This document shows, piece after piece, positions 1-11,612 of a stretch of DNA of 64,000 nt. The notes beneath the pieces are model-generated. The model searched no databases. It saw only the letters and a list, made by a program, of their open reading frames with translations, and was not told the DNA's origin. The position numbers were made by a program, and so were the translations under genes. Source of the stretch: Paguma larvata (Eukaryota > Chordata > Mammalia > Carnivora > Viverridae); NCBI GenBank assembly GCA_030068075.1, contig CM057841.1, forward strand, positions 6,023,565 through 6,087,564. The letters are read 5' to 3'. Numbering within the stretch: position 1 is the stretch's first letter; each line of letters opens with the position of its first letter.

Positions 1-1210
1 ACAATTTAAATTTTAAATAAAACCTGCATTGAATTTTTAGGAAAAGAAAAAAATGATCCTTAATGAACCCAAAACGTAACTATGTGAAAAGAATCTGTGG
101 TATGTGGAATAACACACCTTAATAGTACTCATCATTTTGCATTTAAGCATCATGAATTTGTTTTGAGAGAGTGTGAGGAGAATTAATTTAGCAGTTAGGG
201 CAAGTAGAGGTCCATAAGAGATCTCCCAGCACATACGAAAATGAATCAAAGTATTTGTGATAATTCACCAACTGACGAGCATGCTCTTGGTTTCAGTTAT
301 AGAGTGATTCAGAAGAGAAAATAAACTAGGTCATACATAGATGGATGGGCAAAATTCCACAGTAATTATGTTGATTTATGTGGCACTCTATAGAACGAAC
401 AAAATGAGACTACTACTAATGCAATATAAATGCCAGGAAATCAGAGTTAACACAGTGAGAGACCTGTGAAGAGGAAAGTTATGGAATATTTATATTAAAA
501 ACTTGATATAAAAACATCATGTACAAGCTCAAAATCCTAGGGGATTCCAGCATGATTTAATGCTGTGTTTTGTTACTTTTACTGATGCTCCCAGGGGCCC
601 AGGTAAACCCCATCGTCCCTTCTATGTCATGGTCAGTAAACAGGCTCAGGGGGGCCCTAGCTAGTTGCCCAGATATTCCAGGTGGGGAATCCACACCGAG
701 ACCTCGGTATTGCACAGACCCTCCTTTCTACAGGTGGGTTTTGGGGACTGACCTGGATCGGGGGCTTCTGAGAAGACCCTTTTCTTTCCAGCACACACTA
801 GGGGGCACAGGGGTCTGGTGGTAACAGGAAAAGCCTGGCTCTAGGTAAACTCCATCAGGTGGACTTATACAGGAATGGACACCTCATTTTTTCACATCTT
901 CCAGTGAACTGGGGTAGGACAGCTCCTAATCCCCATTTTAGGAGCAAACTGAGGCCCCCCAATGGGGGCATTTGCCTGTGGGTCCTTACTGTGTGATAAA
1001 GCAGGAAAATGGGAAACTACTACAAAGCAAGGCTATATTGTATTCTTCAATGACTGGACTTAAAAATGTGATGGAGAATATGTTAATAATGCAGAAAAAA
1101 TTTAAAAGGGTACAGTAGAACTGTCCATCCCATTGTGAATAGTGCACACATACACACTTGTTTCACTGTCCTGTTTCTTAAAGGAAGATAGCTAAAGTTC
1201 AAAGACATGC
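1..1210. other. 3' flank of gene A, no gene seen
   Basis: AT-rich sequence at the left edge with no ORF worth calling. From about 895 to 985 there is a stretch resembling a MIR fragment (CCCCATTTTAGGAGCAAACTGAGG type). From about 1000 the sequence becomes alignable with 32850 onward, the distal 3' flank of gene B. This marks the approximate left limit of the duplicated block. Confidence 0.5.
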
Positions 1211-1214
1211 ATAA

Positions 1215-1965
1215 AAAGGAAAAGATATGCATAGACATGTTACCAAAGTTGTAGATAGCAAACGAACATTGGAAAAAATGCCCATCATGAATCCTTACTG
1301 AAATTTAATTTAAACAGAAAGCAAGATAATACTAAAAACTTACTAAAAGGACTAAAACGAAAATGATTGGCCAAACGGAGGAAATGAAGCTCTGAGATAC
1401 TGCTGGGAAGATGCAAAATGAATAATCAAAAGTAAAACATTTACCTATACTGTGACCCAGACGTTACACTCTAAGTTACTGAAGAAGATCAAAGAAACAT
1501 ATATTCACATCAAGAACACTAATGCTTATACTAGCCTTATCTTCAGCAGTCAAAATCTAGGAAAAAAACCAAAACAAAACAAAATCCTTGTACACCGATA
1601 AATGGATAAACTTGTATACCCAAAAATATTACTCAGGAAAAACCAACGAAGCCCACTACTCATATAGTATCGTTGATGAGTCTCACAGTAATTGTGACAC
1701 CTAAAGTACAAATTCCAAACATAAACTCAAAAAATTCAAAGGTATCCATCTGTCTATTGTAAGAGAAAATAAACAAATGGTTACCTGGAGAGGTGGGAGG
1801 GGCGAGAAGATTATAAAAGGACATGAAGTAAACATACTGTGACGGATATGGTTGTTATCAGGACTATGATGATGGCTTCAGAGGTTTGGAACTATGTCAA
1901 AACTTATCAAATTATACTTTAAATATATGCAGGTTAATACATACTAAGCTATATCTTGAATAAAG
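1215..1965 (+). mobile_element. Old L1 3'-end fragment, shared with gene B flank
   Basis: A degenerate LINE-1 3' portion in plus orientation, antisense to gene A. It shows the usual L1 end-of-ORF2/3'UTR word order (small-animal-like AAATGGATAAAC, AATATTACTCAG, AACTTATCAAATTATACTTTAAATAT). The same fragment at the same relative place lies at about 33100-34090 beyond gene B, so the insertion predates the duplication of A and B. Confidence 0.7.
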
Positions 1966-1989
1966 CTCAAGGTAGAATGTCTGTTTTTG

Positions 1990-3717
1990 GAAAACATGCG
2001 TGGCACCCCTCCCCCCCACTGACTCCATCTCTCTTCCCCAGGTCTATGGGGGTATCGCTTTAGTGGCAGCAAATGTGGAGAGCAGTGAAGAGTATTTCCA
2101 TACAAGTCAACAGGAATGCTTCCATATTCCAGGAATATAAATCCTCCTTTATCTTTCCTTTTCCTGTCTGTCCAGTAACGGCTTTGAGGCAAACATCACA
2201 GAGAGAATCCACAAAACTTTTTGATTATTTTTTTATTTTTTTTCTCTGACAATGACTTTAGCTACATAAGAAATGTGCCCGGAGGTCCTGAGATTTGTGT
2301 ACACACTGATCCTGCAAAGTCACGGTCATAGGAATTTTCTGGACACATTTTTAGAAGACATTCCATCTAGTTGGCTGCTATCTCCTCCACTCCCTATGAA
2401 GCCAGTGTTTCTGCACAAATCATGGTTTCCCCAGACGCCTGTGGTCTTGCAACCAGTGACCCTGGCCCAGTGAACTGTGGACATCAGGGCACCTGGCTGT
2501 TTGCAGAGCTGGGGAAGAAAGCGCCTCAACAGTACTGACATCCCCTGTGGATAGTCCCTCTGAATAAGGGAAAAATTCATGCTACCTTCAAAAGCATCTG
2601 AGGGTCTCACACCTGTCCCCTGCTTGGGGTCATCACCGAAAGTCCTAGAACACAAAGCATCCTGACCTCAACTGAAAACCAGAAAGCCCTGCAGTTTTTC
2701 AGAGGCTGTGGGGCAGTGATGCAAATTTGGTCAAATCTGGCAAGCTATTTTCTGCTATCATCCTCTCCCTCCTCAAGCATGGACAATTTGAGACTCCAAA
2801 AAGTTCACCTTCTGATGGCTACTGAGCCCAAATCTGTTTAATAAACTACCCCACGGAGTAAGTAGAACATCCAAAATTAATTAGTCTTATCTTCAGTAGT
2901 CAAAATCTACTTTTTTTTAAGCCCTTTTTAAGAGGGCTTAAAAAGTAAGGCCTCGAGGGGCATCTGGGTGGCTCAGTCGGTTAAGCATCTGATTTCGGTT
3001 CAGGTCATGATCTCACGGTTTGTGGGTTCGAGCCCTGCATCAGACTCTGTGCTGACAGCTCAGAGCCTGGAGCCTGCTCTAGATTTTGTGCATCCCTCTC
3101 TCTTGGCCCCTTCCCGGCTTATGCTCTCTCAAAAATAAACATTAAAAAAAAAAGTAAGGCCTTGATAATTGGATAAGCCAAAGCAATGTGCAGCAGACGG
3201 TTCTCAAGTTTGTGACTTGGAAACTGGAAAAACATCTCACAAGTATCACAGACCATAATGTCCCTGAAGAAGGTAGTCATTCTCTGTAAGCTGCCAGCCA
3301 AACTCATATTCTCTGGGTCATCAATGATTCAGGTTCATGCCCAATGTAGTCAAGGAGATGGGGAAGCTGACCCCTGAGGGTTCAGGTTACTCCTAATTTG
3401 CTCCAATTCATGAGAGAACAAAGGTCAGCTTCCCTGAACACACTGTGGTGGTAAACTGATGTACACTTTGTGGACCTGCCAGGCGGTAGAGGGGAAAAGG
3501 CTTTGGGCACAAGATCTAGCCGTGACCTAAATCTGGAAAGAGCCCTGGATAGTATGGAAAGTGCAACATATTTACACAGCTTACTATGTCACTGAAACTT
3601 ACAGGGATCTCCCCACTGTGCATGTTTAGATGTCTGAGATTCAGTCCAGATAGAGGACTCCTCAGAGCTCCCTCCAGTGTTGTTACAGTGGATAGGAAAT
3701 TGCACAACCCTGCACAC
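1990..3717 (-). other. 3' UTR and 3' flank of gene A
   Basis: Sequence downstream of the gene A stop codon is alignable by eye with 34100-35582 (gene B) and 60930-61650 (gene D); for example CCAATGCAAATTTGG-like and GTAAGCTGCCAG-like words recur in order. The true polyadenylation site is not determined. An AATAAA-type signal on the minus strand occurs near 2229-2240. A SINE has inserted at 2957-3150, only in this copy. Confidence 0.55.
2957..3150 (+). mobile_element. Feline tRNA-Lys SINE in gene A 3' UTR
   Basis: Complete element with tRNA-like head, CT-rich body and A tail. It is flanked by a target-site duplication AAAGTAAGGCCT at about 2943-2953 and about 3151-3162. It is absent from the paralogous 3' UTRs of genes B and D, so it is younger than the duplication. 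Confidence 0.9.
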
Positions 3718-6521
3718 CTAAGGCCTTTCTCTAGTGTGAACTCTCTGATGTTGAGAGAGTGTCGATTTTCGTGTAAAAAATTTCCCACATTCACTGCACT
3801 CATAAGGTCGTTCTCCAGTGTGACCTCTCCGGTGTTGACTGAATTGGGAACTATCCCTGAAGGATTTTCCACATTCACTGCACTCGTAAGGCCTTTCTCC
3901 AGTGTGAACTCTCTGATGATAACGTAGCTTGGAGCTAGAGATAAAAGATTTCCCACATTCGCTACACCCATAAGGCCTGTCTCCTGCATGAACTCTCTGA
4001 TGGTAACGGAGGGTAGAACTGGAAGTAAAAGATTTCCCACATTCACTGCATTCGTAAGGCCTTTTTCCTGCATGAACTCTCTGATGATACGAGAGGGTAG
4101 CGCTACTGGTAAAAGATTTCCCACACTCACTGCACACATAAGGCCTTTCTCCTGTGTGAACTCTCTGGTGTCGAATCAGTATGGAGCTGTTGGTAAAAGA
4201 TTTCCCACACTCACTGCACTGATAAGGCTTTTCTCCTCTATGAACTCTATGATGATAACCAAGGCCTGAGATAGATGTAAAAGATTTCCCGCAAGCACTA
4301 CACTCATAAGACCGTTCACTGTTATGAATTCTCTGGTGTATTGACAGGGAAGATTTTTGGCTAAAAGTCTTCCCACATTCACTGCACTCATAAGGCCTTT
4401 CTCCCGTGTGAGTTCTCCGGTGTTTATTGAATTGTGACCTATCCTTAAAGGATTTCCCACATTCATTACACTCATAAGGCCTTTCTCCACTGTGCACTCG
4501 GTGATGATAACGAAGGCTGGCACTAAAGGTAAAAGATTTCCCACATTCACTGCACTTGTAAGGCCTCTCTCCTGTGTGAACTCTCTGATGGTAACGGAGG
4601 GTAGAACTGGAGGTAAAAGATTTCCCACATTCACTGCACTCATATGGCCTTTTACCTTCATGAACTCTTTGATGGTAACAGAGTGTAGAGCTACAGGTAA
4701 AAGATTTCCCACATTCATTGCACACATATGGTTTTTCTCCTGTGTGAACTCTCTGGTGTTGAATCAGAGTCCACCTATTATTAAAAGATTTCCCACATTC
4801 GCTACACTTGTAAGGCCTTTCTCCTGTGTGAACTCTCTGATGTAAAATGAGGTTATTTCTTCGGATAAAGGATTTCCCACATTCACTACACTCGTAAGGC
4901 CTTTCTCCAGAATGAACTCTATGATGATAATGGAGGTCAGACCTGGAAATAAAAGATTTCCCACATTCGTTGCACTCATAAGGCCTTTCTCCAGTGTGAA
5001 CTCTCTGGTGATAACGGAGGGCAGAACTAGTAGTAAAAGATCTCCCACATTCACTGCACTCATAAGGCCTCTCTCCGAGGTGACCTCGGTGATGATATTG
5101 GAGGGTGGAGCTACAGGTAAAAGATTTCCCACATTTATTGCACACATACGGCTTTTCTCCTGTGTGAATTCTCCGGTGTCGAATGAGTGTCCACCTATTG
5201 TTAAAAGATTTCCCACATTCACTACACTCATAAGGTCTTTCTCCAGTGTGAACTCTGTGGTGGTAACGTAGGCTGGAGCTAAAGGTAAAAGATTTCCCAC
5301 ATTCACTACACTCATAAGGTCTTTCACCTGAGTGAACTCTTAGATGTATAATGAGGTTATTTCTTCGAGTAAAGGACTTGCCACATTCGCTGCACTCATA
5401 AGGCCTCTCCCCGGTGTGAACTCTGTGATGATAACGGAGAGCAGTACGAGTGATAAAGGATTTCCCACACTCACTGCACTCATAAGGCCTTTCTCCAGAA
5501 TGAACTCTCTGATGATAACGGAGGTCAGACCTAGAGATAAAAGACTTTCCACATTCACTGCACTCATAGGGCCTTTCTCCTGTGTGAGATCTCTGATGAT
5601 AACTGAGGGCAGAGATAGAGGTAAAAGATTTTGTACAATCACCACACTTATAAGGCCTTTCTCCTGTTTGAACTCTACATGGAATCAACACTGAGCTCTG
5701 ACTAAAAGATTTTGAACATTCGCCACATATATAACTGTTTTGTCCACTGTGCCATCGCTGGGGATGAATGAGTATGGACTTGTGGCTTAAGGATTTCCCA
5801 CATTTGCTGCACTTATATTGCCTGGATCCGGAGTGAGTCTTTCCAAGATGATTGAGGGTTGAGCTTTGTCGAAGGGATTTTCCACATTCACCAAACTCAT
5901 GATGTCTTTTTCCAGTATGGAGTCTCTGGTGGATAGCAAATGAAGATTTGTACCTGAATGTTTTCCCACATTCACTACACACAAAACACTGGTCCTGAGA
6001 AAGCGTATGTTTGGGACTGAAGGCTTTCTTGCATTCTCCCCAGGTGTAAAGACTTTTTCTGCTCTGTAAAGTTGCCCTGCACTGGGTGATTTTGTTTGGC
6101 TTTTCCCCAGTATGAGTTGTCCCTTGCTGCAGATGCCCCGAGCCAGGCAAGAAGTCTTTTTCAATCTCTCCACAGGTAAAGGGCTTTCCTGAATTATGGA
6201 ATCCATATCCCTTCACGAAAGAGGCCCTGTCCACACTGCTTCTGAATGGTTTCTCTCCAGTGTGCTGCTCCGGCTGCTGCTTTAAGTTTACGCTGAAATA
6301 AAATCGTTTCGCGCACGCCCCACACCTCAACAGTTTCTGGCTGCTTGGTTTTCCCTGGTGCTCAGCCAAGTGGAAAATGTCTTTCAAAACAGGACCACAC
6401 ATCTCACAGGGGTGGGTCTTCCGGGAAGACAGAGCTGCCTTGGGCGCGCTGGCCTGTGACACACCTACAGAAACGCTCTGTTCGTGGGGTGCCTCTGCAT
6501 CCTCTGCTCCACAGCAGCAAC
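3718..6521 (-). CDS. Gene A exon 3: KRAB zinc-finger protein, 27-finger array
   Basis: Last coding exon of a 987-residue C2H2 zinc-finger protein, joined to 18420-18546 and 21439-21471. The acceptor reads GCGTTCAG then GTTGCTGCTG. The first two bases complete the Gly codon split from the KRAB exon, giving [12 protein letters not shown]. The stop is TAG at 3718-3720. Residues 54 to about 231 form a spacer with decayed finger-like pieces ([17 protein letters not shown]). Residues about 232-987 hold 27 tandem units of the [10 protein letters not shown]...[10 protein letters not shown] type. Unit 2 has lost its first Cys, unit 3 has His spacing of four, and unit 4 lacks both His. Units 5-27 have all four zinc ligands. 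Many helices carry Tyr at +6 (LRYH). The product is expected to be a nuclear DNA-binding repressor. Compared with gene B, about six residues are missing just before finger 1. Related to the ZNF551/ZNF416/ZNF814/ZNF587-like group; exact orthologue not assigned. Confidence 0.93.
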
Positions 6522-7445
6522 CTGAACGCAAAGAAACTGTGATGAAATACATGGTGACTACAGTAAGGGGGTAGGCCCATCACACATAGGCACCTGTCTC
6601 ATGCAGGCATGAGTTTATGGAATGCTTTTCAAAGACACGGGAGTCGGAATTCAGTTGAAGGAGCAGCCACTGTGCATTACTGGGACCATAAGGGCACAGA
6701 CTAGTGGATAACCCATCAGGGAAGGATACAAAGACAGGAAATGAGACAAGGAATAGAGACAAGGACTATAACTCGTTTCTCTGCCAATGGTTTTTGGCAG
6801 GACCTTTGCCACTGCTGATGAGAGGCTGAGTAGAATCATGTATCCAAGCCCATTAAAATCCAACTGCAACAGATTAGTTGCTGTTCAATGTCATTTTACG
6901 TATATGTGAATATCTCATGGCTAATGGGAGCACACAGAACATTGAGAGAAACGGGTGAGGTGCGAAGTTCAGAGAGATGACGATCATCACTGCACTGGAA
7001 GTCACAGTAGAAATGACAAGAAGAACCGAGAAACTGGCAAAGTGTCAAACCAGAGAAGAAAAAGGTAGAAAGGAAGTGCAGCCAGTGGAAATGGCGTGAA
7101 AAGTGGGGGTGAATAAAGACAGGTTCCTGGTGTAATCTGAACACATCGCCGATGGCACATTTTCTGGCCATTCGCCAGGACCGCCCCCCTCCCCCCGCCC
7201 CTACTCAGTCCACCTTGCCACATATGGAGGCATGTCCATCCTGTGATACACAAGGACTCTTCCCTGTAAGCCCTGAGCAACTCCATGGGACATGGATGAT
7301 ATAAGTCCTAAGGAAAACACAGGGCAAATGAATAGCCAGCCTTGTCACAGGGCTATCCAGCACACAAGAGACATAGAAAAGAGAGCAAGGTAGGTGATGT
7401 CAGCATGACAGCGGAGGAAACCAGCCTTTGGTCTTAGCGGGCTTA
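6522..7445 (-). other. Gene A intron 2, part shared with gene D
   Basis: Intronic sequence directly upstream of the finger exon. Stretches around 6600-6850 and 7300-7440 can be aligned with 62400-62620 and 63040-63120 in intron 2 of the gene D pseudogene. Gene B lacks this interval: its intron goes within about 85 bases from exon 3 into L1 sequence. ORFs here are short and without family features. Confidence 0.5.
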
Positions 7446-7460
7446 GGAGTCCAATTATGA

Positions 7461-7990
7461 GGGGTGCCTGGCTATCAACAATAGTCAAATTATGGAAAGA
7501 ACCCAAATGTCCTTTGACTAACGAATGGATAAAGACGATGTGCTATGTACACGCGCACACACACGCACACACACACACACAATGGAATATTACTGATCAA
7601 AAAGAATGAAATCTTGCTTTGCAATGACATAGATGGAACCAGAATGTATTATGCTAAGTGAAATAAGTCAGTCAGAGAAAGACGAATATCCTATGATTTC
7701 ATTCATATGTGGAATTTAAGAAACAAAACAGATGAACATAGGTGAAGGGAAAAACAGAGAGGGAGGCAACCATAAGAGACTCTTAAATACAGAGAACAAA
7801 CTGAGGGTTGCTGGAGAGAGGTGGGTGGGGGATGGGCTAAATGGATGATAGGCATTAAGGAGGACACTTGTAGGGATGAGCACTAGGTGTTATATGTAAG
7901 TGACACATCACTAAATTCTACTCCTAAAACCATTATTACAGTGTATGTTAACAAACTTGCACTTAAATAAAATTTTTAAAAAGTTTTTAA
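7461..7990 (+). mobile_element. Carnivore L1 3' end with SINE-like first bases
   Basis: A 5'-truncated L1 3' end from the 'CTATCAACAATAGTCAAATT' region to its A-rich tail, including an internal CA microsatellite near 7545-7580. The first dozen bases (GGGGTGCCTGGC) match the head of the feline SINE rather than L1. A target-site duplication GAGTCCAATTATGA/GAGTCCAATTAAGA at 7447-7460 and 8218-8231 encloses this L1 piece and the following SINE. Confidence 0.8.
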
Positions 7991-7995
7991 AGAGA

Positions 7996-8217
7996 GGGGC
8001 ACCTCGGTGGCTCAGTTGGTTAAGCATCTGACTCCTGATTACAGCTCAGGTCATGATCTCACAGTTCATGGGAATGAGCCCCTCATCAGGCTCTGCACTG
8101 ACAGCATGGAGCCCGCTTGGGATTTTCTCTTTACCTCTCTCTCTGCCCCTCCCCTTCTTGGTCTCGCTCTCTCTCTCAAACTTTAAAAAGATAAAAAAAA
8201 TAAAAAAGAGAGAGGGA
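7996..8217 (+). mobile_element. Feline SINE in L1 tail
   Basis: tRNA-derived head, CT-rich body and A-rich tail, inserted in or next to the A tail of the L1 fragment that precedes it. The common flanking duplication lies outside both elements. Confidence 0.85.
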
Positions 8218-9955
8218 GAGTCCAATTAAGACACTCCCACAAGGGAGCACACAAAAAGGAGAATAACCACAAAAAGGATCGATGTGGACATTGCTTAGTG
8301 AAGACACCTGGAGAGACAGAAAATAAGGGTGGGGGCTATATGTGTCAGCCAAAGAGGTGATACCACTGCAGAGAACCTCAAGTCCCACTACAGCTGCGGG
8401 CCATCAGGTTACACAGCAGAGGTGTCCAGGCGTTTGTAGGCAAGGACCCCAGATGTCTGCTCTGCAGAAGACCCTGGCAGCTTTTACATTAAAGTAACCA
8501 ACAGCTGACACCATGGGGGACCTGCCAGGGAATAATACGCTGAGTTGCCCTCTCTGCCAAAAAAGGAGCTATTGCATCCCAGAAGCAGAGCTGGCACTCA
8601 CATCAACCCTGCATATACCCTGGACCCCAGAGATGCAACTGCTCCATGGCTGCCCACATTCCATAACCTGACTCCATGGCTGTCACCTGAGTGCCCAGGC
8701 CTCAAGTACCCAAGCCATGGCTTCCGTGGGCTAGCCAGCTCCTTAAAACCCAGGGACACTATCTGAGTATACCTATGCTCCCATCATAGGCTCCATCAGT
8801 GCTCTGTGTCCAATCGCATCTCACACAGCAAAGTCAACACTGGACTATACAAAATCTGGGACCTAGAACTGCTACAGCTCCAAGTTAGTTCACACTCTAG
8901 AAACCAGAGTTTCTGCAGGTGCCTGGACATCAGACACCAATGCTACCACCACCATGAAGACACCCAAGAGCTGGACTGGGCATCAAGATGGGAACCCCTC
9001 AGCCAAAACATTTCTTGTGGGAGAAAGAGCTTCTCTGTGTGGACACACAGAGCCTTAGCTATTGAAGACTCCTGCAATCTTTGCTGACACTGATCTCAGG
9101 TGACAGAGCTGCTGACACTAAACCTCTTGGCCATCTTGTAGTGGGAACTGCCACACCCCACCATACTGGTGCACTCACATCCACACACAGGTACAGACCT
9201 TCCCCACTAAAACCTTTCTGTAAAGTCTGGAAGTGACTACTCCATGAAATGTACAGACATCAATGCAAGGCTACAAGAAATACAAAAAAATCAAGGAAAT
9301 GGAACACCCCCAAAGGAACACAGTAATTTATCAGTCACCTCAAAGAAATGCAGATCTATGCACTGTCAAAGAATTCAAAATAATTGTCTTAAGGGAGTTC
9401 AGTTAGCTACAAGAAAACACAATTTAATGAAATAAGGAAAACAATTACAAACAAGATTTTCGACAGATAAGAAAATATAAAAAACAATCAAACAAATTAT
9501 AGTATACTAAGTTGTACACCTGAAACAAATTTAACACTGTATATTAATAATACTAGGATTTAAATTTAATAATAAAAAAAGCTATGGTGAAGAATACAAT
9601 CAATGAAACAAAAAAATACAATACAAGCAGCCAACCTGATCAATCAAAAGAATGAATCTGAAACTGAAGACACATTTTTTGAAATTATTCAAATTAGAAA
9701 AAAGACAACAAAAAGAATGAATAAAGAAAATCTATATGGATTATACAACGTTATAAAACAATATTTGCATTATGGCAGTCCTGAAGGAGAAGACAGACAG
9801 GTAGAAACATAAATTTGATTTAAACAGTAATAGATTATAAAATAATGGATGAGAACTTCCCAGATCTGGGGAAAAACATGAACATATGAGTATACGATGC
9901 TCATAAGTCCCCAAAAAGATTCAAAGCAAAGATGACTTCACCAATACACATTACA

Positions 9956-10070
9956 GGGGCGCCTGGCTGGCTCAGTCAGAAGAGCATGAGACTCTTGATC
10001 TTGGGGTCATAAGTTCAAGCCCCAGGTTGGATATAGAGATCACTTAAAAATAAAATCTTAAGAAAAAAAA
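9956..10070 (+). mobile_element. Short CAN-SINE
   Basis: Short form of the carnivore tRNA SINE (about 115 bases): tRNA-like head with GACTCTTGATCTTGGGGTC, ending in ATCACTTAAAAATAAAATCTTAA. It lacks the CT-rich body of the longer feline form. Confidence 0.8.
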
Positions 10071-10078
10071 AGACACAT

Positions 10079-10419
10079 TATAGCGACCCTTTTGAACAAC
10101 ATGAGTTTGAACTATGCGGATTTATTTATAAAGAGACTTTTCCCAATAAATACAGTAAAATGCCGTAAACATATTTACTCTTCCTTATGATTTTAGATTT
10201 TAGCATTTTCTTTTCTCTAGCTTACTTTAATGTAAGAATACAGTAGATGTATAACATACAAAATATGAGTTAATTGACTTTATGTTATTAGTAAGGCTTT
10301 GGTGAAGAGTAGGCTATTAGTAGCTAAGTTTTAGGGGAAGTCAAAAGTTATACATGGATTTTTGGCTGCAGGGGGGTTGGCACCCCTAACCCCTGTGTTG
10401 TTGAAAAGTCAACTATATA
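10079..10419 (+). mobile_element. MER2-like Tigger DNA transposon
   Basis: About 340 bases beginning with CCTTTTGAACAACATGAGTT and ending with the inverted counterpart GTTGTTGAAAAGTCAACTAT. The internal words (TTCTCTAGCTTACTTTA, GTAGGCTATTAGTAG, GGCACCCCTAACCCC) are those I remember for the non-autonomous pogo/Tigger relative MER2. It is inserted in the old L1 and cut at its right end by a SINE. Confidence 0.75.
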
Positions 10420-10629
10420 TGGGTCACCTGGGTGGCTTCGGTTGTTAAAAGTCTAACTTAGGCTCAGGTCATGATCTCACAGTTTGTGAGTTCAAGTCCC
10501 ATATCAGTGAGCTGGAGCCCCACTTTGGGTGAGCATGAGCCCCAGGTGAGCCCCACTTCTCTCTCTCATAGGAGTCTGTCTCTCTCTTTCTCTCTGCCCC
10601 TTGGTCACTTGTGCCTTCTCTCTCTCAAA
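10420..10629 (+). mobile_element. Feline SINE at the end of MER2
   Basis: Flanked by a clear target-site duplication AAAAGTCAACTATATA at 10404-10419 and 10630-10645, so it inserted into the right end of the MER2-like element. Confidence 0.88.
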
Positions 10630-11004
10630 AAAAGTCAACTATATAATAAAAAAAATTGGAAGGCTGTGGGAAAAGAAATTCATACAAGGGAACCTCCCCC
10701 ATAAGGATATGAGTAGCTTTCTTAGCTGTAACACTGAATACTAGGAGAGTGGGATGATGTGTTCTACAAATGCTGAAACAAAGAAACTGCAAACCAAAAA
10801 TACTTTACCAGCAAAGCTGTCCTTCAGAATTGAAGAAAAAATACTTTCCTAGACAAACAGAAGCTAAGGGAATTCATCACCACTTGACCTACCCTACAAA
10901 AGGATGCTATGACAGTTCTTTAAGTTGAAATGAAAGTATGCTAATTAGTAACATAAAAATATAGAATACACTGGTAAATGCAATTATATAGTCATAGTCA
11001 AAAT

Positions 11005-11400
11005 ATAAGTGTCCCTCATCCATTTCACTTTCCATGGTTTCAGTTACCCATGGTCAACCGTGGTTCAAAAGCAAACGGGGGCGCCTAGGTAGCACAGTCA
11101 GCTAAGTGTCCAACTCTTGATCTCGGCTGAGGTCATGATCTCACAGTTTGTGAGTTTAAGCCCTGCACTGGGCTCTGTGCTTTGGCACTGAGCCTGCTTG
11201 GGATTCTGTCTCTCCTTCTTTTGCCCCTCCCTGCTTATATTCTCTATCTCTCAAAATAAATAAATAAACTTTAAAAAAGTTGCAAAAGTAAATGATCCTC
11301 TTTCATTATAATTTATCTTCACAGGGTCTCTAGTACCCTAATGCTATGTCACAATGCCTACGTCGTTCATCTCACTTCATCTCATCATTCTTGATGAGGC
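11005..11400 (+). mobile_element. DNA-transposon-like remnant split by a SINE
   Basis: Before the SINE, TTTCCATGGTTTCAGTTACC and CATGGTCAACCGTGG resemble the start of a Tigger-related MER element. After the SINE, 11290-11395 could be its continuation. Family is uncertain. Confidence 0.35.
11077..11280 (+). mobile_element. Feline SINE
   Basis: Head GGGGGCGCCTAGGTAGCAC, CT-rich body and AAATAAATAAAC tail. Sits inside a DNA-transposon-like remnant. Confidence 0.85.
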
Positions 11401-11403
11401 ATT

Positions 11404-11612
11404 CTTTTTTTTTTTTTAAGTTTAATTATTTATTAAAAGAGAGAGAGAGAGAGAGCATGTACGTGTGAAGGGAGGGACAGAGAGAGAATCCCAATCGGGT
11501 TCTGCACCGTCAGTGTGGAGCCCAATGCAGGGCACAAACCCATGAACTGTGAGATCATGACCTGAGCCAAAATCAAGAGTCAGATGCTTAGAATGAGCCA
11601 CCCAGCTGCCCC
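11404..11612 (-). mobile_element. Feline SINE, minus strand
   Basis: Read on plus it starts with a T run and GAGAGAGAGA body and ends with the tRNA-like head GAGCCACCCAGCTGCCCC, so the element points to the minus strand. Confidence 0.87.

Noticed and set aside
3586..5694. Plus-strand and alternate minus-frame ORFs of 90-207 residues over the gene A finger exon
   Set aside because: Shadows of the zinc-finger repeats; each shows the same 28-residue periodicity in a wrong frame.
3718..6000. Regular 84-base repeats suggesting a CRISPR-like or satellite array
   Set aside because: The repeats translate to C2H2 fingers with conserved linkers; this is a vertebrate coding exon.
9603..9812. 69-residue plus ORF
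   Set aside because: L1 ORF1-side sequence of the old intron-2 L1.
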